Origin: Pseudidiomarina homiensis
GTDB lineage: Bacteria; Pseudomonadota; Gammaproteobacteria; Enterobacterales; Alteromonadaceae
Reading direction: 5' to 3'
Assembly: GCF_003987225.1 (NCBI RefSeq)
Contig: NZ_PIPX01000002.1
Coordinates: 1-64,000 of the forward strand
Length of the DNA stretch: 64,000 bases
Shown here in pieces: positions 53,193 through 61,847 of the stretch. Below the pieces are notes generated by a model, which searched no databases, was not told the DNA's origin, and worked only from the letters and a program-made list of their open reading frames with translations. Every line of letters starts with the position of its first letter. Position 1 is the first letter of the stretch. A program made the position numbers and the translations under genes.

Positions 53193-54560
53193 TTACACTA
53201 CTTTCGAGTAGCGAGGCATTCCTGCCTCGCTGTCGAGGTAGGCGTCAAAGCACGCACAGATACTGCGCACCCACAAACGACCTAGTTCGGTCACCTTGAG
53301 TTCTGTTGCCGATACCTCAACCAAGCCATCTTCGATAAACGGCTGTAGTTTTGCCTTTGCATTGGCAAAGTAACCCCAAAAATCGTCGATGTTCCACTGT
53401 TCGCTGAACGCTTCGAGATCAAGGTTAAAGTGACAGATCACCTGCGAAATCAGCGCTGCCCGTAAGCGGTCGTCGGCGCTTAAGCTGAAGCCTTTCACCA
53501 CAGGTAATTCGCCGTTTTCAATCGCTTTGTAGTAGTCCGGTAGGTCCTTCGCGTTTTGCCACAGTACCCCATCGATTTGGCTAATCGACGAAGATCCCAG
53601 ACCTAACATGCAGTCTTGACCTGCCGTGGTATAGCCTTGGAAGTTACGTTGTAGGCGACCTTGTTGCTGAGCTTGCGCGAGTTCATCATCAACCTTGGCA
53701 AAATGGTCCATACCAATGAATTGATAGCCCGCAGCGCTGAAGCGAGTGATGCCAAGCTGCAACAACTCAAGCTTGATTGGCGCAGATGGCAGCGAGCTGT
53801 CTGGAATTTTGCGTTGCCCTGCGAAACGCTGCGGCAAATGCGCATAACTAAACAACGACACACGGTCAGGCGCTAATTCGATCACTTGCTCAATCGACGC
53901 GGCAAAGCTTTGCGGCTGCTGATAGGGCAGGCCATAAATCAGATCCAAATTGATAGAGTCAAAGCCAAGCTCACGACTGAGTTGTACCTGATGCTTAATC
54001 AAATCCGTATCTTGCACGCGATTAATGGCAATTTGCACTTTTTCGTCAAAGTCCTGCACACCATAGCTGACCCGATTGAAGCCCAGCTTACGCAAATGCC
54101 GCAGCTTATCGTCACTGCAACTCCGCGGGTCGATTTCAATGCTTAACTCGGCATCAGCAGTAATGGTGAAGTACTGATTCAGGAGTTCCCACAGGCGGCT
54201 AAGTTGTTCTTCCGTCAGGAACGTCGGCGTACCACCGCCAAGGTGAATTTGATTGACCACACGCTCACCCAGCATCGGCTGATACATCGCCATTTCTTTG
54301 GCCAGCATATCCAAGTAACGATCGGCTTTATGTTGATGGCGCGTGATGACCTTATTACAGCCGCAGTAATAACAGAGCTTATGGCAGAACGGTAAATGCA
54401 AATACAAGCTTAACGCTGTCGGCGCGGCCGCCAGAGTTTCAGCAACCTTAGTTACGGCAAAGTCACTGGTTAAGGCTAACGCCGTTGGATACGACGTGTA
54501 GCGCGGGCCATTAATGTTGTATTTGTCGATCAAAGCTTGATCCCAAGTTACCGCAGACAT
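53193..54560 (-). CDS. hemN: Oxygen-independent coproporphyrinogen III dehydrogenase
   Basis: A radical SAM enzyme that makes protoporphyrinogen IX without oxygen. The 455-residue protein opens with DKYNINGPRYTSYPTALAL and carries CHKLCYYCGCNKV, the HemN form of the SAM cluster motif (about residues 57-69). It also has IHLGGGTPTFLT, SIEIDPR and GFNRVSYGVQDFDEKVQ. GGAG six bases before the ATG at 54560 sets the start; the frame extends to a TTG at 54572. Two FNR-type boxes lie upstream, so anaerobic induction is likely. It follows ubiT on the same strand. Confidence 0.95.
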   Translation of the reverse strand: MSAVTWDQALIDKYNINGPRYTSYPTALALTSDFAVTKVAETLAAAPTALSLYLHLPFCHKLCYYCGCNKVITRHQHKADRYLDMLAKEMAMYQPMLGERVVNQIHLGGGTPTFLTEEQLSRLWELLNQYFTITADAELSIEIDPRSCSDDKLRHLRKLGFNRVSYGVQDFDEKVQIAINRVQDTDLIKHQVQLSRELGFDSINLDLIYGLPYQQPQSFAASIEQVIELAPDRVSLFSYAHLPQRFAGQRKIPDSSLPSAPIKLELLQLGITRFSAAGYQFIGMDHFAKVDDELAQAQQQGRLQRNFQGYTTAGQDCMLGLGSSSISQIDGVLWQNAKDLPDYYKAIENGELPVVKGFSLSADDRLRAALISQVICHFNLDLEAFSEQWNIDDFWGYFANAKAKLQPFIEDGLVEVSATELKVTELGRLWVRSICACFDAYLDSEAGMPRYSKVV

Positions 54561-54601
54561 AATGAACTCCAATAAAGCGGCGAATGTGGGACCTATTTTA
54601 A

Positions 54602-54658
54602 GTGATTCAGATCAAAAATTTGATACTCCTGAAGGGTTACTTCTTTGATCTAAGTCAA
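54602..54658 (-). promoter_or_regulatory. Two FNR-type boxes upstream of hemN
   Basis: GTGATTCAGATCAA (54602-54615) and TTGATCTAAGTCAA (54645-54658) each match TTGAT-N4-ATCAA at nine of ten positions. The second overlaps the ubiT stop. It would place a class II start near 54610, with TATCAA as a possible -10. The first lies where it could repress or modulate. Confidence 0.7.
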
Positions 54659-55120
54659 AGACTTTTCCGCCAACAATTCCAATTGTTGGTAGGCAAACGC
54701 CGGCATGCGCTCCTTCATTTCAATAGTGTCGAGCAGGTTCTTTAGCTGCAAGCCAAGCTCGGTATCGCCGGTCACTAGTAGCTTGCGACGAAAGAAGAGT
54801 GTATCGGGGTCAACTTGCTGAGTTGCCAGCTGCAATAACACCGGCCAGGTGACGCGCATCGTTACATCGAGAGGCTTGGCCCTAGGTCGCACCAGCAACA
54901 ATTGGTTATGGCTGCTAACCGCAAATTGTAGCCCAAGATCGGTGATCTCGATTCCCGCCCAGCGGCCCTCAAGAAAGGCGAAGGCACCCGCCTTGCTGTC
55001 GCTCGCAAACAGCCGCCGAAAAAGCTGCTCAATGAGTGAGCAAGTAAGCCCCGAAGGCGCAATTGCAACGCCTTTTGCCAACACCCGAGGTGCCCATTCT
55101 ACTACTTTGGTGATAACCAT
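54650..55120 (-). CDS. ubiT: UbiT, SCP2-domain lipid-binding protein
   Basis: A 156-residue protein with an SCP2 (sterol carrier) domain, related to UbiT (YhbT), which binds ubiquinone precursors in the oxygen-independent pathway. The segments LEGRWAGIEITDLGLQFAV and DVTMRVTWPVLLQLATQQVD, then FFRRKLLVTGDTELGLQLKN, are characteristic. It is divergent from ubiU-ubiV and upstream of hemN on its own strand. GAGG six bases before the ATG is the ribosome binding site. Confidence 0.9.
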   Translation of the reverse strand: MVITKVVEWAPRVLAKGVAIAPSGLTCSLIEQLFRRLFASDSKAGAFAFLEGRWAGIEITDLGLQFAVSSHNQLLLVRPRAKPLDVTMRVTWPVLLQLATQQVDPDTLFFRRKLLVTGDTELGLQLKNLLDTIEMKERMPAFAYQQLELLAEKSLT

Positions 55121-55159
55121 TCATTGCCTCGCATTTGCGCCACGTCAACGTCACGAAGC

Positions 55160-55202
55160 ATTATAATTGCCATTATGAATGCATGTTCATGGTGAAGATC
55201 AA
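55160..55202. promoter_or_regulatory. Shared ubiT/ubiU promoter: symmetric -10 and FNR-like box
   Basis: ATTATAAT at 55160-55167 is its own reverse complement and gives a perfect TATAAT on both strands. An FNR-like site TTGATCTTCACCAT (minus strand, 55189-55202; eight of ten positions) is centred about 42 bases upstream of the leftward start. Anaerobic activation of ubiT, and perhaps of both directions, is inferred. Confidence 0.55.
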
Positions 55203-55228
55203 CAAATCCGCAAGTGAAGGCCCAAAAC

Positions 55229-56224
55229 ATGGAATTGCTCTGTCCTGCTGGCAGCATGCCAGCATTAAAAGCTGCATTAGAAAACGGTGCTGATGCCGTT
55301 TATGTAGGGTTTAAAGGTGAAACCAATGCTCGGCATTTTGCTGGGCTGAATCTTGACGCAGCTAGCTTACGCGAAGCGGCGCGCTTGGTGCATAGCTACG
55401 GTAAGAAAATACACGTTGCGATTAACACCTTTGCGCATGTCAAAACCTGGGACCATTGGCGTCAGGCCGTTGATGATGCTGCCGCCGCCGGCGTCGATGT
55501 GTTGATTGTGGCGGATATTGCGGTGCTGGCCTACGCGGCCGAGCGTTATCCAAAAATGGAACTACACCTAAGCGTACAAGCTTCGGCCACCAATGCGGCG
55601 GCGATCGACTTCTACAAGCAATTCGGCGTGAAACGCGTGGTACTGCCTAGGGTGTTGTCGATGCAACAAGTACGTTCATTGGCGCGCACCACCGATGTGG
55701 AGCTAGAAGTTTTTGCTTTTGGCAGTCTCTGCATTATGGCGGAAGGGCGCTGCTATTTGAGTTCTTACATGACTGGCGAGTCGCCCAACACCGCCGGTGC
55801 CTGTTCGCCGGCACAGTACGTGCGCTGGGATGAAACCGCCGATGGCGGCTTAGAATCACGGCTAAATGGCATTATGATCGACCGCTTTGCCGCCGACGAA
55901 ACCGCCGGCTATCCAACCCTTTGCAAAGGCCGCTTCCAAGTTGGCGATGCGACCTACCATGCCTTGGAAGAGCCCACCAGTTTGAACACTTTAGACTTGC
56001 TCCCCGAGCTCTATCGCGAAGGTATTGCTAGTCTCAAAATCGAAGGTCGCCAGCGCAGCCCTGCCTACGTGGCACAAATCACAAGGGTGTGGCGTCAAGC
56101 GATCGACCGTGTCATGCAGGACCCTGAGCATTTCACCGTACAAAGGGACTGGAATGCCGTGCTCGCTAATTTATCTGAAGGCAGTCAAACCACATTGGGT
56201 GCCTATCATCGAAAATGGAAGTAA
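55229..56224 (+). CDS. ubiU: UbiU, U32-family oxygen-independent ubiquinone hydroxylase subunit
   Basis: Forms a heterodimer with UbiV and hydroxylates ubiquinone precursors without O2, with prephenate as oxygen donor. The 331-residue protein begins MELLCPAGSMPALKAALENG, then GADAVYVGFKGETNARHFAG. The four cluster cysteines lie in SLCIMAEGRCYLSSYMTGES, AGACSP and PTLCKGRF. A GTG at 55214 is an alternative, but AAGG eight bases before the ATG at 55229 fits. It is followed two bases later by ubiV. Confidence 0.93.
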   Translation: MELLCPAGSMPALKAALENGADAVYVGFKGETNARHFAGLNLDAASLREAARLVHSYGKKIHVAINTFAHVKTWDHWRQAVDDAAAAGVDVLIVADIAVLAYAAERYPKMELHLSVQASATNAAAIDFYKQFGVKRVVLPRVLSMQQVRSLARTTDVELEVFAFGSLCIMAEGRCYLSSYMTGESPNTAGACSPAQYVRWDETADGGLESRLNGIMIDRFAADETAGYPTLCKGRFQVGDATYHALEEPTSLNTLDLLPELYREGIASLKIEGRQRSPAYVAQITRVWRQAIDRVMQDPEHFTVQRDWNAVLANLSEGSQTTLGAYHRKWK

Positions 56225-56226
56225 CC

Positions 56227-57138
56227 ATGAAATTCTCGTTTGGACCTATTTTATATTTTTGGCCAAAGGCGCAAGTTGAGTGCTTTTACGAGCAAGTTGC
56301 GAGTTCAGATGTGGATTGTGTCTATCTGGGCGAAACGGTGTGTAGCAAGCGCCGCGAACTTAAGTTCGAAGACTATTTTCGTATCGCGCAAACGCTCCGT
56401 GAAGCCGGTAAGCAAGTGTGCCTGTCGAGCATGACGCTCTTGGAAGCACCATCAGAGCTGCGCGAACTGCGCAAATATTGTGACAACGGCGAATTCATGG
56501 TTGAGGCCAACGACGTTGGTGCGATTAGCTTCTTGCATGAAAACAAACTGCCGTTTGTCGGCGGTTCTGCACTGCAGATCTATAATCAACATAGTCTGCG
56601 TAAGCTCGTTGGCATGGGGATGAAGCGTTGGGTCATTCCAGTAGAGTTATCCCGCGACTGGTTGGCCGAATTATTGGCCGAGCCGCTGATCGAGAGTGTC
56701 CGTGACTGTTTTGAAACCGAGCTGTTCGCTTTCGGCCACTTGCCTTTAGCGTGGTCAGGGCGCTGCTTTACCGCACGTTCAGAAAACCGCGCGAAAGATC
56801 AGTGCGAGCTGTGTTGCATCAAGTACCCAGAGGGCCGCAAAGTGACCAGCCAAGACGGCACCGATGTGTTTGTGCTCAATGGCATACAGACGCAATCAGG
56901 CACCCGCTATAATTTGATCAACCAGCTTAAGGGCATGCACGGTCTAGTGGATATGGTACGCTTAAGTCCTCAAGCACATGACACGATGAGCTGGCTACGG
57001 CGCTTTAAGATGAATCAAGATGGCCTGCAGCCCTATCCATTAGCGAGAAACGAAAGTAATGGCTATTGGTTAAAATTGGCTGGCCTCGTGCAAGCTGATG
57101 AAAGTAAGCAAACCAAGGTGGAGAAGTATGAAAGCTGA
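56227..57138 (+). CDS. ubiV: UbiV, partner of UbiU
   Basis: The second U32-family subunit of the anaerobic ubiquinone hydroxylase. The 303-residue protein begins MKFSFGPILYFWPK, has the N-terminal cysteine in CSKRRELKFEDYF, and the remaining cluster cysteines in SGRCFTARSENRAKDQCELC. The ATG at 56227 follows GGAAG in the ubiU end. It overlaps mog by 11 bases. Confidence 0.93.
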   Translation: MKFSFGPILYFWPKAQVECFYEQVASSDVDCVYLGETVCSKRRELKFEDYFRIAQTLREAGKQVCLSSMTLLEAPSELRELRKYCDNGEFMVEANDVGAISFLHENKLPFVGGSALQIYNQHSLRKLVGMGMKRWVIPVELSRDWLAELLAEPLIESVRDCFETELFAFGHLPLAWSGRCFTARSENRAKDQCELCCIKYPEGRKVTSQDGTDVFVLNGIQTQSGTRYNLINQLKGMHGLVDMVRLSPQAHDTMSWLRRFKMNQDGLQPYPLARNESNGYWLKLAGLVQADESKQTKVEKYES

Positions 57139-57670
57139 GCAACCTGCGCGGATTGGCGTAGTGACCGTAAGCGACCGTGCTAGCGCGGGCGTTTATGACG
57201 ACATTTCCGGAAGAGCGATTGAATCGACCTTGGATGACTATCTAACCTCGCCATGGCAAGCCTTTTATCGGCTTATTCCAGACGAAAAGGAGGTTATTGA
57301 GGCAACCTTGCGTGAGCTAGTGGATGATGAAAACTGCTGTTTAGTTGTCACCACGGGCGGTACAGGGCCTGCCGAACGCGATGTCACCCCAGAGGCAACG
57401 GAAGCGGTGTGTGATCGCATGATGCCAGGCTTTGGTGAATTGATGCGGGCGGAGTCTCTGAAATACGTCCCGACCGCAATTTTGTCGCGGCAAACTGCGG
57501 GCCTGCGTGGTTCTAGCCTTATCGTTAACTTACCCGGTAAACCAAAAGCCATTCGTCAGTGCCTTGATGCCGTATTCCCTGCAATCCCTTATTGCATTGA
57601 TTTGATGAACGGCCCCTATCTTGAATGCGACGAAAGCGTCATCCAACCTTTCCGGCCGAAAAAAAGCTGA
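57128..57670 (+). CDS. mog: Molybdopterin adenylyltransferase Mog
   Basis: Adenylates molybdopterin before metal insertion by MoeA. The 180-residue protein has RIGVVTVSDRASAGVYDDIS, RLIPDEKEVIEATL and TTGGTGPAERDVTPEATEA with the aspartate of the active loop, then SLIVNLPGKPKAI. The open frame starts at 57098, but GTGGAG before the ATG at 57128 decides. Its link to the ubiUV operon is unusual; it completes the set of Mo-cofactor genes in this region. Confidence 0.93.
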   Translation: MKAEQPARIGVVTVSDRASAGVYDDISGRAIESTLDDYLTSPWQAFYRLIPDEKEVIEATLRELVDDENCCLVVTTGGTGPAERDVTPEATEAVCDRMMPGFGELMRAESLKYVPTAILSRQTAGLRGSSLIVNLPGKPKAIRQCLDAVFPAIPYCIDLMNGPYLECDESVIQPFRPKKS

Positions 57671-57687
57671 CCCTAACAAGGGTCAGC
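57659..57687 (-). terminator. Terminator at the mog / narK convergence
   Basis: GCTGACCCT and AGGGTCAGC form a perfect nine-base stem with a four-base loop; on the minus strand it is followed by seven T. The hairpin contains the stop codons of both genes, so it ends the narK transcript within the mog coding end. Confidence 0.85.
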
Positions 57688-60339
57688 CGCACCTTTACGT
57701 GAGTAGAACCACCAGGTGATCACGGTGCATAGCGCATAGAATCCGATAAAGGCATACAGTGCACCGGCCACGCTACCGGTCATCGCAATTGACGTACCGT
57801 AAGCCTTCGGAATAAAGAAGCCACCGTAAGCGGCGAAGGCTGAGATAAAGCCGATAACCGCTGCTGACTCTTTGTTACCTTCTTTGATGGCTACGTCGGT
57901 GTCACCGTGTACACGTTTGCGCTGGTTCAAGAAGATCACCGGCACCATGCGGAAGGTAGAACCGTTACCGATACCTGTGGCAATAAAGAGCACCAGGAAC
58001 GAGACGAAGAAGCCCGTGAAGCTGCCGGCACTGTCACCGAGTGGCAGGTAATAAAGCACACCGATGACGCCCAGTATCATCAACAGGAAGTTCCAGAAGG
58101 TCACGCGTGCTCCACCGAGCTTATCGGCGATGACACCACCAGCAGGTCGCGCCAAGGCGCCAACTAATGGACCAAGGAAGGCATACTTGGTTGGATCAAC
58201 TTCCGGGAACAGCATTCCTGAAAGCAGCGGGAAGCCAGCGGCAAAGCCGATAAAGCTACCAAAGGTTCCAAGGTACAAGATACACATGATCCAATTGTGT
58301 GAGCGCTTAAAAATCACCGCTTGATCACTGAACGACGCTTTAGCTGACGAGATGTCGTTCATGCCGAACCACGCTGCAATCGCACCAATGGCAATCAAAG
58401 GTACCCACAGAAAAGCTGCGTTCTGCAACCACAGCTCACTACCAGCATTAGCGCCACTGACAACAGTTAATGGGTCGCCGCCAAATGGACCAAACACGCT
58501 ACTAGCAATAACCAAAGGTGCAAGCAATTGCATGCCTGAGACACCGAGGTTACCAAGGCCGGCATTCATGCCTAAGGCACCGCCTTTCTCTTTTTGCGGG
58601 TAGAAGAAGCTAATATTTGCCATTGAACTGGAGAAGTTACCGCCACCAAAACCGCAGAGCAGCGCTAAAATCAGCATAATGATGTACGGCGTATCGGGGT
58701 TTTGAATGGCAAAACCTATCCACACACAAGGAATAAGCAAGGACGCCGTAGAAATAGCGGTCCAGCGTCGGCCACCAAAGATCGGCACCATAAAGCTATA
58801 GAAGATTCGTAGTGTCGCACCAGATAATGCCGGTAGTGCCGCAAGCCAGAACAGCTCGTTCGACGAATAGCCGAAGCCAAGCTGCGGCATTTTCACCACT
58901 AAGATACTCCAGATGGTCCAGACTGCGAACGCTAAGAACAGGTTCGGAATCGAAATCCACAGGTTACGGCTGGCGATTTTCTTACCTTTGGTTTCCCAAA
59001 AGTCTTTGTCTTCCGGACGCCAGTCATCAAGGGTGTAGTGGTCAGGAGTCGATAGTTCAGGTAAGTCGGTCTGCTCGGAACCACTGAGTAGCTCCATACG
59101 CTCTGCACGACGAATGGCGAAGTGCATCCACCACAATGAACCAACAGTAATGGCGAAGAGCAGCATAAAGACGCTTTGCCATACGCCAATCACGTCATTC
59201 AACATACCGAAGGTGAGCGGTAAGAAGAAGCCACCGAGACCACCGATCATACCGACCACACCGCCGACCGCACCAACGCTTTTCGGGTAGTAGACAGGAA
59301 TGTGTTTGAACACCGCAGCCTTACCGAGCGACATAAAAAAGCCAAGTACGAAGGTCAGTACCACAAACATTGCCAGCGTGATTTCAAACTGGAAGCGAAT
59401 TTCGCCGTGGACGCCTTGCACGATGTACTCAGTAGATGGATAACTCAGCAGGAAAGTACATACGGCAGAGGCAATAAAGGTCCAATACATGACTCGACGC
59501 GCGCCGTATTTGTCTGACATCCAGCCGCCGAGAATACGGAAGAGGGACGCTGGAATCGTGTAAAGCGCGGCGATGATACCGGCTTCTTTAATGCTTAAGT
59601 CGTAGACTTCCATTAGGTAGTGCGGCAGCCACAAAGCCAAGGCAACGAAGGCACCAAAAACGAAGAAGTAGTACAAGCTAAAGCGCCAAACACGCAATTC
59701 AGCAAGTGGTGCCATTTGCTCCCAGAAGCTTTGCTTGGGCTGCTCACGACGTTGCTGAGTGAGCGGATCTTCCTTGGCTATAACGATAAAGACGATACCC
59801 ATGATGCCGATGACGGTGGCGTAAACTTGGGCTGCGCCCTGCCAACCCAGCGCCACGAGCAAGAACGGCGCACCAAAGTTAGTGACGGCCGAACCGACGT
59901 TACCCGCACCAAAAATACCGAGGGCAGTACCTTGTTGCTTACTTTCGAACCATGCCGAGGTGTAGGTGACACCAACGATAAAGGCACCGCCAGCTAAACC
60001 GACACCTAGCGCACCAACGAGCAACATGTAGTAGCTGTTGGCAAAGGTGAGTAAGTAGACACAAAGTGCTGTGGTCAGCATCAAAACGCCGAATACCCAG
60101 CGCCCGCCTAAACGGTCGGTCCATATGCCTAAGAACATCCGGCTTATTGAACCGGTCAAAATTGGCGTGGCCATGAGCAAGCCAAGCTGCGTGTCACTTA
60201 GATTAAAATCATCTTTAATCTGAATACCGATGATCGAAAAGATGGTCCACACAGCGAAACACAATGTGAACGCAAAAGTTGAGAGTCCGAGCGCCCGGTA
60301 GCGGTCAAACTTACTCACGTTTTGTTGCGGTGTTGTCAT
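57673..60339 (-). CDS. narK: NarK1-NarK2 fusion nitrate/nitrite transporter
   Basis: An 888-residue membrane protein with two NarK-type MFS domains (about 24 helices). The first (about 1-420) has FAVWTIFSIIGIQIKDDFNL, TGSISRMFLGIWTDRLGG and GVGLAGGAFIVGVTY and is of the NarK1 type, thought to be a nitrate/proton symporter. The second (about 465-885) has SGATLRIFYSFMVPIFGG, GFGGGNFSSSMANISFF and GIGNGSTFRMVPV, the nitrate signatures of the NarK2 nitrate/nitrite antiporter. Fusions of this kind are known in Paracoccus. GAGGAG seven bases before the ATG at 60339 decides the start. Confidence 0.94.
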   Translation of the reverse strand: MTTPQQNVSKFDRYRALGLSTFAFTLCFAVWTIFSIIGIQIKDDFNLSDTQLGLLMATPILTGSISRMFLGIWTDRLGGRWVFGVLMLTTALCVYLLTFANSYYMLLVGALGVGLAGGAFIVGVTYTSAWFESKQQGTALGIFGAGNVGSAVTNFGAPFLLVALGWQGAAQVYATVIGIMGIVFIVIAKEDPLTQQRREQPKQSFWEQMAPLAELRVWRFSLYYFFVFGAFVALALWLPHYLMEVYDLSIKEAGIIAALYTIPASLFRILGGWMSDKYGARRVMYWTFIASAVCTFLLSYPSTEYIVQGVHGEIRFQFEITLAMFVVLTFVLGFFMSLGKAAVFKHIPVYYPKSVGAVGGVVGMIGGLGGFFLPLTFGMLNDVIGVWQSVFMLLFAITVGSLWWMHFAIRRAERMELLSGSEQTDLPELSTPDHYTLDDWRPEDKDFWETKGKKIASRNLWISIPNLFLAFAVWTIWSILVVKMPQLGFGYSSNELFWLAALPALSGATLRIFYSFMVPIFGGRRWTAISTASLLIPCVWIGFAIQNPDTPYIIMLILALLCGFGGGNFSSSMANISFFYPQKEKGGALGMNAGLGNLGVSGMQLLAPLVIASSVFGPFGGDPLTVVSGANAGSELWLQNAAFLWVPLIAIGAIAAWFGMNDISSAKASFSDQAVIFKRSHNWIMCILYLGTFGSFIGFAAGFPLLSGMLFPEVDPTKYAFLGPLVGALARPAGGVIADKLGGARVTFWNFLLMILGVIGVLYYLPLGDSAGSFTGFFVSFLVLFIATGIGNGSTFRMVPVIFLNQRKRVHGDTDVAIKEGNKESAAVIGFISAFAAYGGFFIPKAYGTSIAMTGSVAGALYAFIGFYALCTVITWWFYSRKGAADPC

Positions 60340-60641
60340 AGCCAAGCTCCTCAAGGTACGACGGTGAAGTTAACTCGCTTCAGTCTACTTATTTCTGGGG
60401 CTTCGGATAGCTATCAAACGGCGCTACAACAGAGGCTTAGCTTGGTTACTACCGCTTTAGGGGGAACTAAAAATGGCGCTCAAATCACCGTGCTTTTAGG
60501 GCCGATTACCTCCTGTTAGGTAGCTCGCCTAGACCTCATTTAAGGTTGAAGGTAATAAGAGGTACACCAAGGAAATCAGTGTCGATTGCACAGCTTTTTG
60601 TGATATAAACATAGATACAAAATGCATGTTAAGGGTGCGTC
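60340..60641. promoter_or_regulatory. narK-nnrS divergent promoter region with NarL-type sites
   Basis: In this 302-base region TACCTCC-TG-TTAGGTA (60507-60522) is a 7-2-7 inverted pair, with one mismatch in each arm but a perfect TACCT/AGGTA core. Single heptamers TACTTAT (60386-60392) and AGAGGTA (60558-60564) are also seen. No good FNR-type box is present. AAGGGTG six bases before 60642 is the nnrS ribosome binding site. Confidence 0.55.
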
Positions 60642-61847
60642 ATGATTCAAATTACTGATCTTCAGATCGAACAGAAAATGTGGCCATTGCTGCGCCAAGC
60701 CTTTCGACCAATGTTCTTACTAGGAGCTACCTTCAGCGCACTTGCCATGATGCTATGGCTGTGGGTACTTAGCGGCGCGGTGCAGTTACCAGTGTTTGCC
60801 GATGTGATGTTTTGGCATAGTCACGAAATGTTGTTTGGTTTTGTTGCCGCTATTATTGTCGGCTTTTTGCTCACTGCGGTGCAAAATTGGACCGGTCTGC
60901 GGGCGACCCACGGTCGAGCTTTAGCGGTGCTAACTACGGTATGGCTATTGGGACGAATAAGCTTGCTTTTTGGGGCTTTCTTGCCGCCATATGTGCCGAT
61001 CATCATCGATCTCGCATTTTTACCGTTGGCCGCGATCTTGTTGGCGGTGCCGCTCATTGCCGTACGCCAACAACGTAACCTATTTTTCGTTCCGGTCTTA
61101 CTGTTACTCGCATTGTGCAACGGTCTGATGTACTACGGCCGTCTCACTGGCCGTTTTGATTTGCAGCAAGTGGGTAGCCAAAATGCAGTTCTGCTTATTA
61201 CTTTGTTGATGGCGATTGTTGGTGGGCGGGTGATTCCAATGTTTACCGCCAACGGCACCATGACCCAGAAGGTACAGCCCATCGTTTGGTTGGATAGGCT
61301 CAGCTTAGGCAGTCTGTGGCTGATTTTTGCGTTACAAATAACGCAATTGAGTAGCTTCATTGGGGCACCCATTATGGCTGCCTTGTATGCCATCGCCGCA
61401 GTTTTACTGGCGACTCGTTGTGCCCGTTGGAAACTATGGATTACTTTAAAGGTGCCGTTGGTGTGGTCGTTACACATCGCATACTGGTTTTTACCCATAG
61501 GTTTGGCGCTGTATGCAGTGCACTATCTCAACCCAAGCGTGACGATAAGCACGGCGACCCATGCGCTAACAGCTGGTGCTATGGGTAGTATGATTCTTGC
61601 CATGCTGGCGCGGGTTTCGTTAGGACACAGCGGACGACCTTTGCAACCGAAGAAAATAATGTCGTTAGCGTTTTTACTGGTGATTATTGCTGCCTTGCTG
61701 CGTGTGTTCGCGGCGTGGCTGTGGCCCGCCTACACTTTTGATTGGTATCTGTATGCGGGGGCGGCATGGGTTATCGCTTATTTGATCTATGTTTTTGTTT
61801 ATCTGCCGGTACTCACGACCCCACGCGCCGACGGTCGCCCAGGTTAA
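60642..61847 (+). CDS. nnrS: NnrS family haem- and copper-containing membrane protein
   Basis: A 401-residue inner-membrane protein with about 12 helices, of the NnrS family that relieves nitrosative stress. Typical segments are RQAFRPMFLLGATFSALAM, MFWHSHEMLFGFVAAIIVGF, TAVQNWTGLR, GGRVIPMFTANG and THALTAGAMGSMILAMLARVS, with histidines that could bind haem and copper. Family members are often under NO control. It is divergent from the narK fusion. Confidence 0.94.
   Translation: MIQITDLQIEQKMWPLLRQAFRPMFLLGATFSALAMMLWLWVLSGAVQLPVFADVMFWHSHEMLFGFVAAIIVGFLLTAVQNWTGLRATHGRALAVLTTVWLLGRISLLFGAFLPPYVPIIIDLAFLPLAAILLAVPLIAVRQQRNLFFVPVLLLLALCNGLMYYGRLTGRFDLQQVGSQNAVLLITLLMAIVGGRVIPMFTANGTMTQKVQPIVWLDRLSLGSLWLIFALQITQLSSFIGAPIMAALYAIAAVLLATRCARWKLWITLKVPLVWSLHIAYWFLPIGLALYAVHYLNPSVTISTATHALTAGAMGSMILAMLARVSLGHSGRPLQPKKIMSLAFLLVIIAALLRVFAAWLWPAYTFDWYLYAGAAWVIAYLIYVFVYLPVLTTPRADGRPG

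Noticed and set aside
53210-53231. Perfect inverted repeat AGCGAGGCA/TGCCTCGCT near the hemN stop
   Set aside because: No T-run follows on either strand, and it codes for the HemN C-terminus, so I do not call it a terminator.
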